Shown here: positions 1 through 5,810 of the stretch, in pieces
Layout: every line of letters begins with the position of its first letter
Position numbering within the stretch: position 1 is the first letter of the stretch
Source of the DNA: Gammaproteobacteria bacterium
GTDB taxonomy: Bacteria > Pseudomonadota > Gammaproteobacteria > Granulosicoccales > Granulosicoccaceae
DNA: 8,831 nt
Direction: 5' to 3'
Assembly (NCBI GenBank): GCA_020444765.1
Contig: JAGRHW010000141.1
Span: 1-8,831 of the forward strand
Notes under the pieces: generated by a model
The model's database searches: none
Told to the model about the DNA's origin: nothing
The model's input: only the letters and a program-made list of their open reading frames with translations
Made by a program: the position numbers and the translations under genes

Positions 1-2
1 TG

Positions 3-116
3 GTATAACGTCTCAGACAACGGTGCATACTGCGCAGGCAGTGTAGCGCGATAATGACCGAAGGCCACGCGAAATGAGCGAAGCAGAATGCGTCCGATTG
101 CTTTGACTTGTTTGCG
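3..116 (-). other. attC site of the RibD-like cassette
   Basis: Core-like sequences bound the site: GTATAAC (3-9, the R' box on the plus strand) and GTTTGCG (110-116, degenerate R''). Between them is an imperfect palindrome. The arm at 18-34 (CAACGG.TGCAT.CTGCG) pairs with the arm at 83-100 (GCAG.ATGCG.CCG.TTG), with unpaired bases of the kind typical of attC. At about 114 bp it is a long, VCR-like site. It lies directly after the stop codon of the RibD-like gene, where a cassette attC belongs. Confidence 0.6.
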
Positions 117-134
117 ACCTCAGATATCTCAGAG

Positions 135-692
135 TCAACGTGCGCGCAGGTAGTGCATGATAACCGAACCGCTACGAAGCGGCTTCGCTGAGACCAACTC
201 GAGCCGTCTGGTGTCGGGAAGCCCACTCTGGTACAACGTTGGCCCGTGGCCGGCGATCCTCGGGTGGACGAGGAATTTGTACTCGTCGATGAGATCCAGC
301 CGGTCCAGCTCGGTCGCCAGCTTGCCACTACCGAGGAGCACGCCGGCCGGAGTTGCTTCCTTGAGCTTGCTCACTTCCGTGCGCAGGTCTCCTGCGATAT
401 GGTGGCTGTTAGTCCATGTGTAGTCCTTTCGCGTCGATGAAACCACGTACTTCGGCTTAGCCTCCAGCTTGACCGCCCACTCACGCATCGCCACCGGCGC
501 CTCCGCATCGCCTCGGGCCACCGCCGGCCAGTAGCTCTCCATCATCTCGTAAGTGACGCGACCCCACAGCATAGCTCCGCTTTCGTCCATGAGCCTGGTA
601 AAGAAAGCGTGTGTCTCGTCGTCAGCAATTCCTTCCTGATGGTCGATGCAGCCATCCAGGGTGAGGTTGATACTGAAGGTCAAGAGTCCCAT
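135..692 (-). CDS. Dihydrofolate reductase / RibD C-terminal-like family protein
   Basis: This 185-aa protein is the usual size for stand-alone members of the RibD_C/DHFR-like family (YyaP/YwjB type), which are NAD(P)H-dependent reductases of mostly unknown substrate. Visible family features are the N-terminal strand followed by TLDG (residues 11-14), GRVTYEMM (44-51), the nucleotide-binding stretch VLLGSGKLATEL (about 118-129, Gly-x-Gly at 121-123), and HPRIAGHGPTLY (143-154). The ATG at 692 is preceded by a good ribosome binding site (GGAGAA, about 6 nt spacing), so the start is well supported. The gene is a single-gene cassette between attC sites at 3-116 and 712-773. Its base composition looks clearly more GC-rich than the neighbouring cassettes, which suggests a different donor. 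The family call is firm; the substrate is unknown, and membership alone does not imply folate or trimethoprim activity. Confidence 0.88.
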   Translation of the reverse strand: MGLLTFSINLTLDGCIDHQEGIADDETHAFFTRLMDESGAMLWGRVTYEMMESYWPAVARGDAEAPVAMREWAVKLEAKPKYVVSSTRKDYTWTNSHHIAGDLRTEVSKLKEATPAGVLLGSGKLATELDRLDLIDEYKFLVHPRIAGHGPTLYQSGLPDTRRLELVSAKPLRSGSVIMHYLRAR

Positions 693-711
693 GGTGTTCT
701 CCGTTCAAATT

Positions 712-773
712 ATGTCACGAGACGCCAGTCGCCTCACACCAAGCTAACTGGCGTAAGGAGCGTATTGTTATAG
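712..773 (-). other. attC site of the CDI-immunity-like cassette
   Basis: A perfect 8-bp stem, ACGCCAGT (722-729) with ACTGGCGT (747-754), is flanked by a GTTATAG core (767-773, R'') and a degenerate ATGTCAC (712-718, R'). The R'' box contains the TAA stop codon of the gene at 768-1163. The left core is poor, so this site may recombine weakly. Confidence 0.6.
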
Positions 774-1163
774 CTGCCCACGGAAGTCAAACCTCGACAA
801 TTTCGGCAGCAGTTCATCTCTCATAGTTTCAAGCATTATTTCCGCCTCGATTTTAACTTCTACCATCATATTATGTAGCTCTATATTTTCACTCCAAAAT
901 GACTCTGGCAGATCTAACACGCAGGCAAGTAGATCACCTCGATAGTAATCTGCTTGGAGCATTGGATCTGACTGCAGCAATTCAATTGCGATAGGAACGA
1001 TATAAAGAACACCTATTTTTTGTCCAATCAAAAGCCTCAGGTCTGCCGGGGACAGGCTGGAAATCGGCAATTTCCTAAGCTTTAAACACCTTTCCATCAT
1101 AGATGAAGCATGTTCCTGATCGGGCCACTTGCTATTTTCAAGTTGCTCAATAGATTTATCCAT
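768..1163 (-). CDS. CDI-system immunity-like protein (CdiI_3-type)
   Basis: This 131-aa soluble protein resembles a family annotated as contact-dependent growth inhibition immunity proteins. The recognisable core is S-P-A-DLR-LIGQ (residues 38-48), followed by a helix with VP (56-57), then DYYRGDLL--VL (72-83) and an FW pair (89-90). Members bind and neutralise the toxic C-terminal domain of a cognate CdiA effector in the cytoplasm. No toxin or cdiA/cdiB gene is nearby, so if the assignment holds this is an orphan immunity gene carried as a cassette. The start is ATG 1163, with no strong Shine-Dalgarno. The TAA stop falls inside the R'' core of its attC. The family similarity comes from remembered sequence pattern only; the protective role is inferred. 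Confidence 0.7.
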   Translation of the reverse strand: MDKSIEQLENSKWPDQEHASSMMERCLKLRKLPISSLSPADLRLLIGQKIGVLYIVPIAIELLQSDPMLQADYYRGDLLACVLDLPESFWSENIELHNMMVEVKIEAEIMLETMRDELLPKLSRFDFRGQL

Positions 1164-1184
1164 CAGTGCTCAAATACCAACGTT

Positions 1185-1257
1185 GCATAATGCCTCGCAT
1201 CAGCCGGCCCAAAAAGCGCGCGGCGGTGTTTGGGTCGGCCGGATTTACTTGCTAGCT
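1185..1257 (-). other. attC site of the Cys-rich small-protein cassette
   Basis: The arm GCCGGCCCAAA (1203-1213) pairs with TTTGGGTCGGC (1229-1239), giving an 11-bp stem with one G-T pair. The ends are GCATAAT (1185-1191) and GCTAGCT (1251-1257). It aligns by eye with the site at 4455-4510 (..TAATGCCTC..CAGCC.. and GGATT..TTG.TAGC). A TACCAAC sequence at 1175-1181 is an alternative R' box. The core ends in AAT rather than AAC. Confidence 0.65.
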
Positions 1258-1277
1258 GCTGCTTGAAGTTCTTCATT

Positions 1278-1607
1278 TCAAATTAACCCATGTACTTTCA
1301 GCGCTTCTGGCCAAAGCATTTCTTGGTTTTCTTGAAAATACTCCCTGAGTATTGAACTGGCTTCGGGCTTTGCCAGTTCATTGCTCTCAACTAGAGCAAT
1401 AAGCTGCTTAGAAGCTTCTTTGTTCATAACGCCTGGTTTTTTTTCATGCTCAGGATGGCAGCAGCCATAGCCATCATAGGAAATACGCAAGATATAGAGA
1501 CATCCCCGTTCATCGACTCCGAAATCAGCGAATACACTGTCATCCCGCATCGCCAAGCAGTATTGGCAAGGGCGAGTCGACATCGGGGATTGTGAGCGTA
1601 TTTTCAT
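1278..1607 (-). CDS. Small Cys-rich hypothetical protein
   Basis: This 109-aa cytoplasmic protein belongs to no family I can name. It has a CxxC pair (Cys14, Cys17), Cys36, and a CCHPEH cluster (Cys49, Cys50, His51, His54) after a GYG turn. That is a plausible zinc- or metal-binding arrangement, although no known finger pattern fits exactly. The C-terminal half is helical and acidic. The open frame continues upstream to 1661, but that extension translates the neighbouring attC (GTTAGCT core at 1623-1629). I therefore place the start at ATG 1607, 16 nt after the core, where cassette genes normally begin. No strong ribosome binding site is seen. The stop is followed within 25 bp by its own attC. 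Confidence 0.7.
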   Translation of the reverse strand: MKIRSQSPMSTRPCQYCLAMRDDSVFADFGVDERGCLYILRISYDGYGCCHPEHEKKPGVMNKEASKQLIALVESNELAKPEASSILREYFQENQEMLWPEALKVHGLI

Positions 1608-1622
1608 GGTAGGTTGTTTTGC

Positions 1623-1696
1623 AGCTAACACCGAATTAAGGATGCCTCTTGATAATGGCACTGCTTCCCCGGTCCCTCTTAAATGACAGGTTAAAC
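1623..1696 (-). other. attC site of the small acidic-protein cassette
   Basis: AGCTAAC (1623-1629, R' box) and GTTAAAC (1690-1696, a perfect GTTRRRY) bound about 74 bp with an imperfect palindrome (AATTAAGGATGCC against GGTCCCTCTTAAAT). It lies between the stop of the upstream gene (1709) and the start of the next cassette gene (1607). Confidence 0.6.
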
Positions 1697-1708
1697 CATA
1701 TATATTTC

Positions 1709-2035
1709 TTAACGCTTATCGTCTTTGTCAGCCTCAATAGTGAAGCCTTTCCCGTCATCACGCTGCATAAGCCATAAGGATACTCCCGCACGTGTCCAAT
1801 CTCCTTCTGAAAAGTCAGCTCCCTTGCGGTTCACAAAATGGAGAAGGGTCGACTTCGCTGAAATAATGGCTTCAATTAACTCACTGCTTCTAAGCCTTTC
1901 TGGTTCATCAACGTGAATATACCAACCGTCATCCAATTCGAAAACTCGTCCCACATATGATCCATCATCATCTTCGATCTCGGCAGATGTAAATCCATCG
2001 TCTGGATTCCCAACTATTGAATGTTTGTATGGCAT
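1709..2035 (-). CDS. Small acidic hypothetical protein
   Basis: This 108-aa, strongly acidic soluble protein is rich in Asp and Glu, especially over the first 40 residues and the last 10. It has no Cys-rich site, signal peptide or membrane segment. I do not recognise the family. The pattern of short beta strands (YVGRVFEL, GWYIHVD) followed by a helix suggests a compact alpha/beta fold of the immunity or regulator size class, which is only an impression. The frame is open to 2074, but the extra residues encode the attC core (GTTTAAC at 2050-2056). ATG 2035 has AGGA about 8 nt upstream and is the better start. It is a single-gene cassette with attC at 1623-1696 downstream. Confidence 0.7.
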   Translation of the reverse strand: MPYKHSIVGNPDDGFTSAEIEDDDGSYVGRVFELDDGWYIHVDEPERLRSSELIEAIISAKSTLLHFVNRKGADFSEGDWTRAGVSLWLMQRDDGKGFTIEADKDDKR

Positions 2036-2049
2036 GCTACGTTCCTGAG

Positions 2050-2164
2050 GTTTAACGCTATTAATAATCGGCATTTTGTAGTGGCGTTTCAGGTGTGCTT
2101 TGCGCTACGCTAGCACACCTGAAACGCCTCGGAAAAATGTATGTGTTAATTACCATTGTTAGCT
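2050..2164 (-). other. attC site with a long perfect hairpin
   Basis: A perfect 16-bp inverted repeat runs from GGCGTTTCAGGTGTGC (2083-2098) to its complement (2113-2128). The 14-nt loop itself can pair GCG (2102-2104) with CGC (2108-2110). Outer boxes are GTTTAAC (2050-2056, perfect RYYYAAC) and GTTAGCT (2158-2164), and AT-rich L-like segments lie inside them. At about 115 bp it is the longest site here, similar in size to Vibrio VCRs. Its stem lacks the mismatches usual in attC. Confidence 0.7.
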
Positions 2165-2411
2165 GTAATTGCAAAAAACACCCCAAACAATATCAAAATC
2201 ACCCCTCCCAGTGTCAATGCAATCGCTGGAATCAACACAATGAATGCAATGAACCAGCCAGCTCAAAAGGTAGAGGGAAATACTCTGTCCAAAATGAATT
2301 CGGCACAGTCTTTAAGAATAGAAATTGATTGGGCAAAGTAACTATCGCTAGCCCAAAAGGAATTCCACTAGATACTATTGCCAATTTTTCTCGCTGCACA
2401 AACTCCTCCAT
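2146..2411 (-). pseudogene. Frameshifted two-TM small membrane protein cassette gene
   Basis: Reading left from ATG 2411 gives a 59-residue product (MEEFVQREKL...) that stops at TGA 2232-2234. The adjacent frame (shifted by one base) has no stop for the next stretch. It encodes a strongly hydrophobic helix (FIAFIVLIPAIAL... then VILILFGVFFAIT) and ends at TAA 2146-2148, with its last residues (TANNGN) encoded by the attC R'' region. Restoring one base near the GGCTGG stretch at about 2246-2252 would give one 88-aa protein with two membrane helices. A GTG at 2399 has a strong GGAGG about 5 nt upstream and may be the true start; ATG 2411 has none. The family is unknown. This is either a real frameshift (decayed cassette) or a sequencing error. 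Confidence 0.65.
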
Positions 2412-2415
2412 GTAT

Positions 2416-2461
2416 GGCTAACACCGCAAGAAGAAGCGCGCGTTAGCGTGTCCTGTTTGCT
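2416..2461 (-). other. attC site of the tandem SnoaL-like cassette
   Basis: GGCTAAC (2416-2422) and GTTTGCT (2455-2461) are the outer boxes. Between them CTAACACCGC pairs imperfectly with GCGTGTCCTGTTTG, with bulged bases, and the inner GCGCGCGTTAGC is typical attC centre sequence. It is short, about 46 bp, and starts 8 bp after the TAG stop of the gene at 2469-3248. Confidence 0.5.
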
Positions 2462-2468
2462 CGCCAAG

Positions 2469-3248
2469 CTAGCTGCCGAATTCTCCGAACTTGCCATTAT
2501 CATTCTTCCACTCGCTTTTGGGGGCTACTTTCTCAGTGGTATCCCAATGTTCAACGATCATAGAGTTTTCAATTCTGAAAAGATCATAGAACGATGTATG
2601 CTGGCCTTCCCGGTAGCCCTCGCAAACAGACAGAACAAAATTACCCTCTGCCAATGTAGTATGTACTTTCCTATAGCTAATGATAAGTTCCGAATTTGCG
2701 GTCCGTTCGGTCAGAGCGTCACGTAACGCAGGCAAGCCATCTCCCGAGAGAGGATTATGCTCTGTATACGTTTCGGAAACGAAGCACTGCAGCTGATCTG
2801 TTTTACCGTCTATGAGAACCGTATCCAAAAAACTTTTAACCAACGAGCGATTATCTTCAGTTCTGTCCAAATCACAAACATCAACCGGACCATCAACCAT
2901 GGAGTGCCCTGATGAGTTTGGTCCACTCCTCGATTGAATGTTGTCCCAGTGCTCTACAGTTTGCGCCCCTTCGAAGCGGAACACCTCAAAACCAATTCGA
3001 GAGGAGCTGAAGTCGTATTCAGTATGACCAAATACAAAATCACCATCGGAAAAAATACGAACGACATTCACTCGCGGCGATGTTTTGGACAGCTCTTTAA
3101 ACAAAGCAGCCAGTCCTTCTCCTCCTTCATGTGTCTGCGGATTGTGTTGGATATATTTGTACGGGTTAACGACAGTAACTGACGCAGGATCTCCCGTCTC
3201 GATACCCTTTAACAAAGCCTGAATCTTTTGCTTTCGTTCCTCAGTCAA
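2469..3248 (-). CDS. Tandem-domain SnoaL-like (NTF2-like) protein
   Basis: This 259-aa protein has two consecutive NTF2/SnoaL-like domains, at about residues 8-105 and 133-240. The duplication is visible in the sequence: YIQHNP (32-37) recurs as YTEHNP (161-166), and VEHWD (98-102) as VEHWD (232-236). Both lie at equivalent places in the fold. This type (COG4922-like) is named for SnoaL polyketide cyclases, but most members have no known substrate. The conserved His in each HNP motif would lie in the pocket (family knowledge). The start codon is TTG 3248, with GGAG about 8 nt upstream. No better ATG exists in frame and the attC core (AGCTAAC, 3274-3280) lies just upstream. No signal peptide is seen, so it is probably cytoplasmic. 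Confidence 0.85.
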   Translation of the reverse strand: MTEERKQKIQALLKGIETGDPASVTVVNPYKYIQHNPQTHEGGEGLAALFKELSKTSPRVNVVRIFSDGDFVFGHTEYDFSSSRIGFEVFRFEGAQTVEHWDNIQSRSGPNSSGHSMVDGPVDVCDLDRTEDNRSLVKSFLDTVLIDGKTDQLQCFVSETYTEHNPLSGDGLPALRDALTERTANSELIISYRKVHTTLAEGNFVLSVCEGYREGQHTSFYDLFRIENSMIVEHWDTTEKVAPKSEWKNDNGKFGEFGS

Positions 3249-3273
3249 GATCTGCTCCGATAAAGTTAGGTAC

Positions 3274-3322
3274 AGCTAACGTCTGCGTAACAGGCGCGAA
3301 TTTACGAACGTCCATGTTGACG
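3274..3322 (-). other. attC site of the first four-TM-protein cassette
   Basis: AGCTAAC (3274-3280) and GTTGACG (3316-3322) are the outer boxes. A small inner stem CGTAA (3286-3290) / TTACG (3302-3306) encloses the centre, and the outer arms pair imperfectly. It lies 15 bp after the stop of the gene at 3337-3741. Confidence 0.5.
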
Positions 3323-3336
3323 CACTTGTGATGAAG

Positions 3337-3741
3337 TTATTCATGCCCCTGAAATCGAAGCCTGACTTGTTTTGAGCGAAGCAAATACGTTGAAAGGATG
3401 ATGTAGAGAATATACTCCACAGCCATGATAATGAAACGTCGATCGCCACCACCAAAAGCATTGAAGTCCACCGTCTCCACAAAGCAAAGCGTGGCTAATG
3501 TTGCATACATTGTAATTGTAGCGAAAGCGGTGTATCTCCAGCGCTTCAAATACCCAAAGATAAATATTATTCCGGTTAATGAAATTAGCAGCCAATGAAG
3601 GAACTGCACTCCTGCAGGAAAATTTGAATCTTGCAAGCCAAATGCTGCTGTGGGCACGAAATATTCAATAAACCCGAGTATTCCCCAGACCAACAACATT
3701 CCTTTTATGGTTAAAAGGATATAGATGAAATTTTTACTCAT
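3337..3741 (-). CDS. Four-TM hypothetical membrane protein
   Basis: This 134-aa integral membrane protein has four predicted hydrophobic helices, at about residues 4-27, 46-66, 72-91 and 103-122. The charged C-terminal tail (RSKQVRLRFQ) follows the positive-inside pattern of an inner-membrane protein with both ends cytoplasmic. I do not recognise a family. A GGGDRR motif sits in the third loop. The start ATG 3741 has only a weak purine stretch upstream (GTTAGAAA). Two overlapping reading frames in the same stretch are shadows. It is a single-gene cassette with attC 3274-3322 downstream. Confidence 0.72.
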   Translation of the reverse strand: MSKNFIYILLTIKGMLLVWGILGFIEYFVPTAAFGLQDSNFPAGVQFLHWLLISLTGIIFIFGYLKRWRYTAFATITMYATLATLCFVETVDFNAFGGGDRRFIIMAVEYILYIILSTYLLRSKQVRLRFQGHE

Positions 3742-3769
3742 TTTCTAACTTGCACATTCTTTGATTGAC

Positions 3770-3853
3770 ACATAATGCCGCCAACATGGGAAGACAAAGC
3801 GCGTAGCGGTTTGGCTGTGATCTTCCCCCGATAATTCGGACACATCATTAAGC
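3770..3853 (-). other. attC site of the DUF1905/YdeI cassette
   Basis: GGGAAGA (3788-3794) pairs with TCTTCCC (3821-3827). An inner CAAA / TTTG stem surrounds a GCGCGTAGCG centre, the usual attC core composition. The left box is ACATAAT (3770-3776), followed by GCCGCC as in related sites. The right box is less certain (ATTAAGC, 3847-3853). A TTCTAAC at 3743-3749 is an alternative R' box. The 67 bp from 3854 to the gene end at 3921 holds nothing I recognise. Confidence 0.5.
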
Positions 3854-3920
3854 GGCTTTTGATTCATAGTTGATCGGGGCCGGTAGTACCCGCGTTTCCA
3901 AGAAGATAAGACCATTGACA

Positions 3921-4433
3921 TTAACCAACTCCATCCTGACCTTTCAATTTCGACCTCCTCTCAAGGGCAGCGGAAACACCCTCACGAATCCTTTTTTCAC
4001 GAGTGGCCGGTTTGGCCGCTTCTTGTATCCGGCGGATAATGAAATTTCGTTTTCCTGGTGGAATTGCCATAAATGCGTCAGCCACACCTTCGGTTGTAAG
4101 CATCTTCATTAAGTCATCAGGAATCTCTACGTCGCCGGGATCGACAACGACGAAGCTCAGTCGAATGTGATCGCCCATCTTGGTTTTTGTGAGCTTACGA
4201 ATACTTGCCTTAATACGAATGTAGTGCTGACCACCGCCAACTGGAAAAAGGCTTACCTGAAACGGCTTTGACTCATTAACGCAGGCTTTAACTAAGAGGG
4301 GTCCTTTGGTTCCTAAGGCTCTCGTGATCTCCTCAGGCACACAGACAGCACAATAGTCCATCCCCTCGGCCCAGTTCTCCAACTCTGCCTCAAAAGAAAA
4401 GTGCTTCCCTACTAACGATGGTTGCATAATCAT
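3921..4433 (-). CDS. DUF1905 / YdeI-OmdA domain protein
   Basis: This 170-aa protein matches the arrangement of an N-terminal DUF1905 beta-rich domain (about residues 12-110, with the FSFEAELE start and an IRLSFVVVDPGDVEIPDDL end) followed by a C-terminal YdeI/OmpD-associated segment (about 112-158). That segment carries the F--IPPGKRNFIIRRI--A-KP-TREKRI pattern. Such proteins are annotated as bacteriocin-protection or OmpD-associated, but the biochemical role is not established. The open frame reaches 4541, but those residues translate the upstream attC (4455-4510). ATG 4433 is the first start after the core, with GAG 5 nt upstream; ATG 4427 is an alternative. No signal peptide is seen. The family call is solid. 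Confidence 0.85.
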   Translation of the reverse strand: MIMQPSLVGKHFSFEAELENWAEGMDYCAVCVPEEITRALGTKGPLLVKACVNESKPFQVSLFPVGGGQHYIRIKASIRKLTKTKMGDHIRLSFVVVDPGDVEIPDDLMKMLTTEGVADAFMAIPPGKRNFIIRRIQEAAKPATREKRIREGVSAALERRSKLKGQDGVG

Positions 4434-4454
4434 TTTTCTCAGTGTATGGAGGCA

Positions 4455-4510
4455 GCCTAATGCCTCAATCAGCCGACGCGTTAGCGGTGAGCTGGATTGA
4501 TTTGTTAGCA
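4455..4510 (-). other. attC site of the second four-TM-protein cassette
   Basis: This is the clearest attC in the window. GCCTAAT (4455-4461) and GTTAGCA (4504-4510) bound a 56-bp site. On the cassette strand TCAATCCAGC pairs with GGCTGATTGA with one extrahelical C, and GCTAACGCG forms the centre. The core ends in AAT, meaning A replaces the conserved G of GTT. The upstream gene is translated into it and stops at TGA 4465-4467. Confidence 0.78.
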
Positions 4511-4938
4511 CTGGTAATTTTAATGACAATCTCAAAACCAAAAACGACGCAGAATGACATCAGCAACCAAACAAGCCATTTAAAACCATTTTGTACCAAG
4601 ACAACATGAAATGGGTTTCCCACTACATAGTCCATAAATGGCTGCCTGAAAATTGCACCATGAATGGCCATCATCAAGACAGAGAACAGTAAAGCTGCTT
4701 TAACTTTTCCAAAACTCATAAGCTTGTTACGAGCCAGATAATACAGCCCCATTGCACCAACTCCGTATTCTATTGAAGTAACACCAGCTATAAAGCGAAC
4801 ATCCCAAGAAGGCTGGATTGACACCCCCTGCATTTGATCGCTAACCCAGCCGGGAAGCCATTCAATGGTAGCCACATGGACAACAAAACTACTAGCCGAG
4901 GCAACCACGGCAACAATGAAAATGAGAAAATATTTCAC
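4465..4938 (-). CDS. Hypothetical membrane protein with attC-encoded C-terminus
   Basis: This 157-aa protein has about four hydrophobic helices, at residues 2-22, 52-72, 82-104 and 120-145. The first could be a signal anchor. There is no recognised family. The start is GTG 4938, with AGGAG 4 nt upstream, after the attC core at 4952-4958. The gene has no stop of its own before the attC: the last residues (SANKSIQLTANASAD) are encoded by the R'' box and hairpin of attC 4455-4510. This is a common habit of cassette genes and leaves a short polar tail after the last helix. The neighbour downstream is the DUF1905/YdeI cassette, with no functional link evident. Confidence 0.72.
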   Translation of the reverse strand: MKYFLIFIVAVVASASSFVVHVATIEWLPGWVSDQMQGVSIQPSWDVRFIAGVTSIEYGVGAMGLYYLARNKLMSFGKVKAALLFSVLMMAIHGAIFRQPFMDYVVGNPFHVVLVQNGFKWLVWLLMSFCVVFGFEIVIKITSANKSIQLTANASAD

Positions 4939-4951
4939 AACTCTCCTATTG

Positions 4952-5014
4952 CGCTAACGCCTCAATAACCAGCGCAGCTCTGCTGCGTCCGACACCTTAG
5001 GCGCGAAGTTAATT
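4952..5014 (-). other. attC site of the 140-aa uncharacterised-protein cassette
   Basis: CGCTAAC (4952-4958) and GTTAATT (5008-5014) bound about 63 bp. On the cassette strand CGCCT-AA pairs with TTGAGGCG with one extra base, and a GCAGC/GCTGC hairpin forms the centre. The stretch CTCAATAACC next to the left core recurs in near-identical form at the 8070-8127 site. Confidence 0.68.
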
Positions 5015-5020
5015 GATTTT

Positions 5021-5443
5021 TTAGACATTGATTAATTTCACCTTTGGCGGCCTTTCAGAAACAACATCTATGATTTGGTTTAGACAGCAAAAGCCATAGT
5101 GTACAAACGGGCCAGGATACTCTGTTGTAGCGAATGTTCCTTGGCCAATATAGTTTAGAAATGCCGACTCCGAATAAACCCGCGCGAGCTTACCCTCGAA
5201 TTTTTCTTCGATGCCACCAGCATAGCTTTCATTCCTTACCGCATATGCTATGTAGTCATCGAAGACAATTTCATAGCGGGCACTGCTGTCGGTTACTACT
5301 ATTGGCTTGCTCACGCTCAATATCTCTCGCAGGGCCTCATTTGGCTCTTCTTCAGGCGATATTTCCTGGGCAGCATCGGATACACCTGCCTCAGCTATTA
5401 CTATCCTGAGACAATCTTTATAGGTTTCTTGTATCTCAATCAT
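5021..5443 (-). CDS. Conserved uncharacterised protein
   Basis: This 140-aa cytoplasmic protein has a central block, SARYEIVFDDYIAYAVRNES, and a C-terminal block, HYGFCCLNQIIDVVSERPP. I associate these with a conserved uncharacterised family seen in many bacterial genomes, but I cannot name a domain or function. The frame opens at ATG 5479, only 4 nt after the attC core (GCCTAAC 5484-5490), which leaves no room for a ribosome binding site. The second ATG at 5443 begins the family-like sequence (MIEIQETYK...) and is my choice, though its Shine-Dalgarno is also weak; the 152-aa version cannot be excluded. The stop TAA lies 6 bp before the attC R'' box at 5008-5014. Confidence 0.75.
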   Translation of the reverse strand: MIEIQETYKDCLRIVIAEAGVSDAAQEISPEEEPNEALREILSVSKPIVVTDSSARYEIVFDDYIAYAVRNESYAGGIEEKFEGKLARVYSESAFLNYIGQGTFATTEYPGPFVHYGFCCLNQIIDVVSERPPKVKLINV

Positions 5444-5483
5444 ATTGAGATACTTACACTGATTTATTGCACTGAACATAGAT

Positions 5484-5587
5484 GCCTAACGCCTTGCTAA
5501 GGGGAGCCAAAACGCAGTGTAGGCTATCCCGCGGAGGCCGCGCTTTTTGCGGCCGGAGTGAACTTGACCATCGCTTGCGGGTTTTAA
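5484..5587 (-). other. attC site with GC-rich hairpin, fully translated
   Basis: GCCTAAC (5484-5490, perfect RYYYAAC) forms the R' box, and GTTTTAA (5581-5587) is a likely degenerate R''. The inner stem GGCCGC (5536-5541) / GCGGCC (5549-5554) and the outer stem CCCGC (5528-5532) / GCGGG (5577-5581) give a strong hairpin. The whole site is open in the frame of the gene upstream, which ends at a TAG inside the R' core. Confidence 0.65.
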
Positions 5588-5767
5588 CTTTACCTTGAAT
5601 GTATCGATACCTTCATTTAGCTCTAATTCCGCAGCTTCGGCTCCCACCGTGTCAGCTCCATAGTCATGGTTTAGCTCAAAGTAAAAATACCCTTTTCTAA
5701 GGCTCTTCTTCATGGCTTCCTTAGGCATAACAACTATATTCACCGACACAACGTCGCCTATTTCCAT
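5486..5767 (-). CDS. Small hypothetical protein reading through its attC
   Basis: This 93-aa product has a natural-looking N-terminal part of about 60 residues (MEIGDVVSVNIVVMPKEAM..., beta-rich, then an acidic AAELELNEG stretch). It is followed by about 34 residues that translate the attC, a basic and aromatic tail (SGRKKRG...AYTAFW...). The stop TAG is formed by the R' core itself, so it would be kept whichever cassette follows. ATG 5767 is preferred over an in-frame TTG at 5776; no strong ribosome binding site is visible. I recognise no family. The attC-derived tail could be neutral filler, or the gene may have lost its own stop. Moderately sure it is a real gene. Confidence 0.55.
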   Translation of the reverse strand: MEIGDVVSVNIVVMPKEAMKKSLRKGYFYFELNHDYGADTVGAEAAELELNEGIDTFKVKLKPASDGQVHSGRKKRGLRGIAYTAFWLPLARR

Positions 5768-5810
5768 GCCGGTCAATCCCGATTTCCGGACAAAGACCGA
5801 CGCTCAGTTT

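Noticed and set aside
157..440. Plus-strand open frames opposite the RibD-like gene
   Set aside because: They are antisense shadows of a well-supported minus-strand gene with a ribosome binding site and family motifs.
1608..1661. N-terminal extension of the Cys-rich protein to 1661
   Set aside because: The extra codons are the attC R' region (core at 1623-1629). Cassette genes start after the core.
2095..2341. Two plus-strand frames of 61-77 codons in the frameshifted cassette
   Set aside because: They overlap the attC hairpin, have low-complexity Asn/Lys/Gln-rich translations and no ribosome binding site. The minus strand gives hydrophobic helices and a GGAGG-led start.
4434..4541. N-terminal extension of the DUF1905/YdeI protein to 4541
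   Set aside because: These 36 codons translate the whole attC 4455-4510 and part of the neighbouring gene, and the domain begins after ATG 4433.
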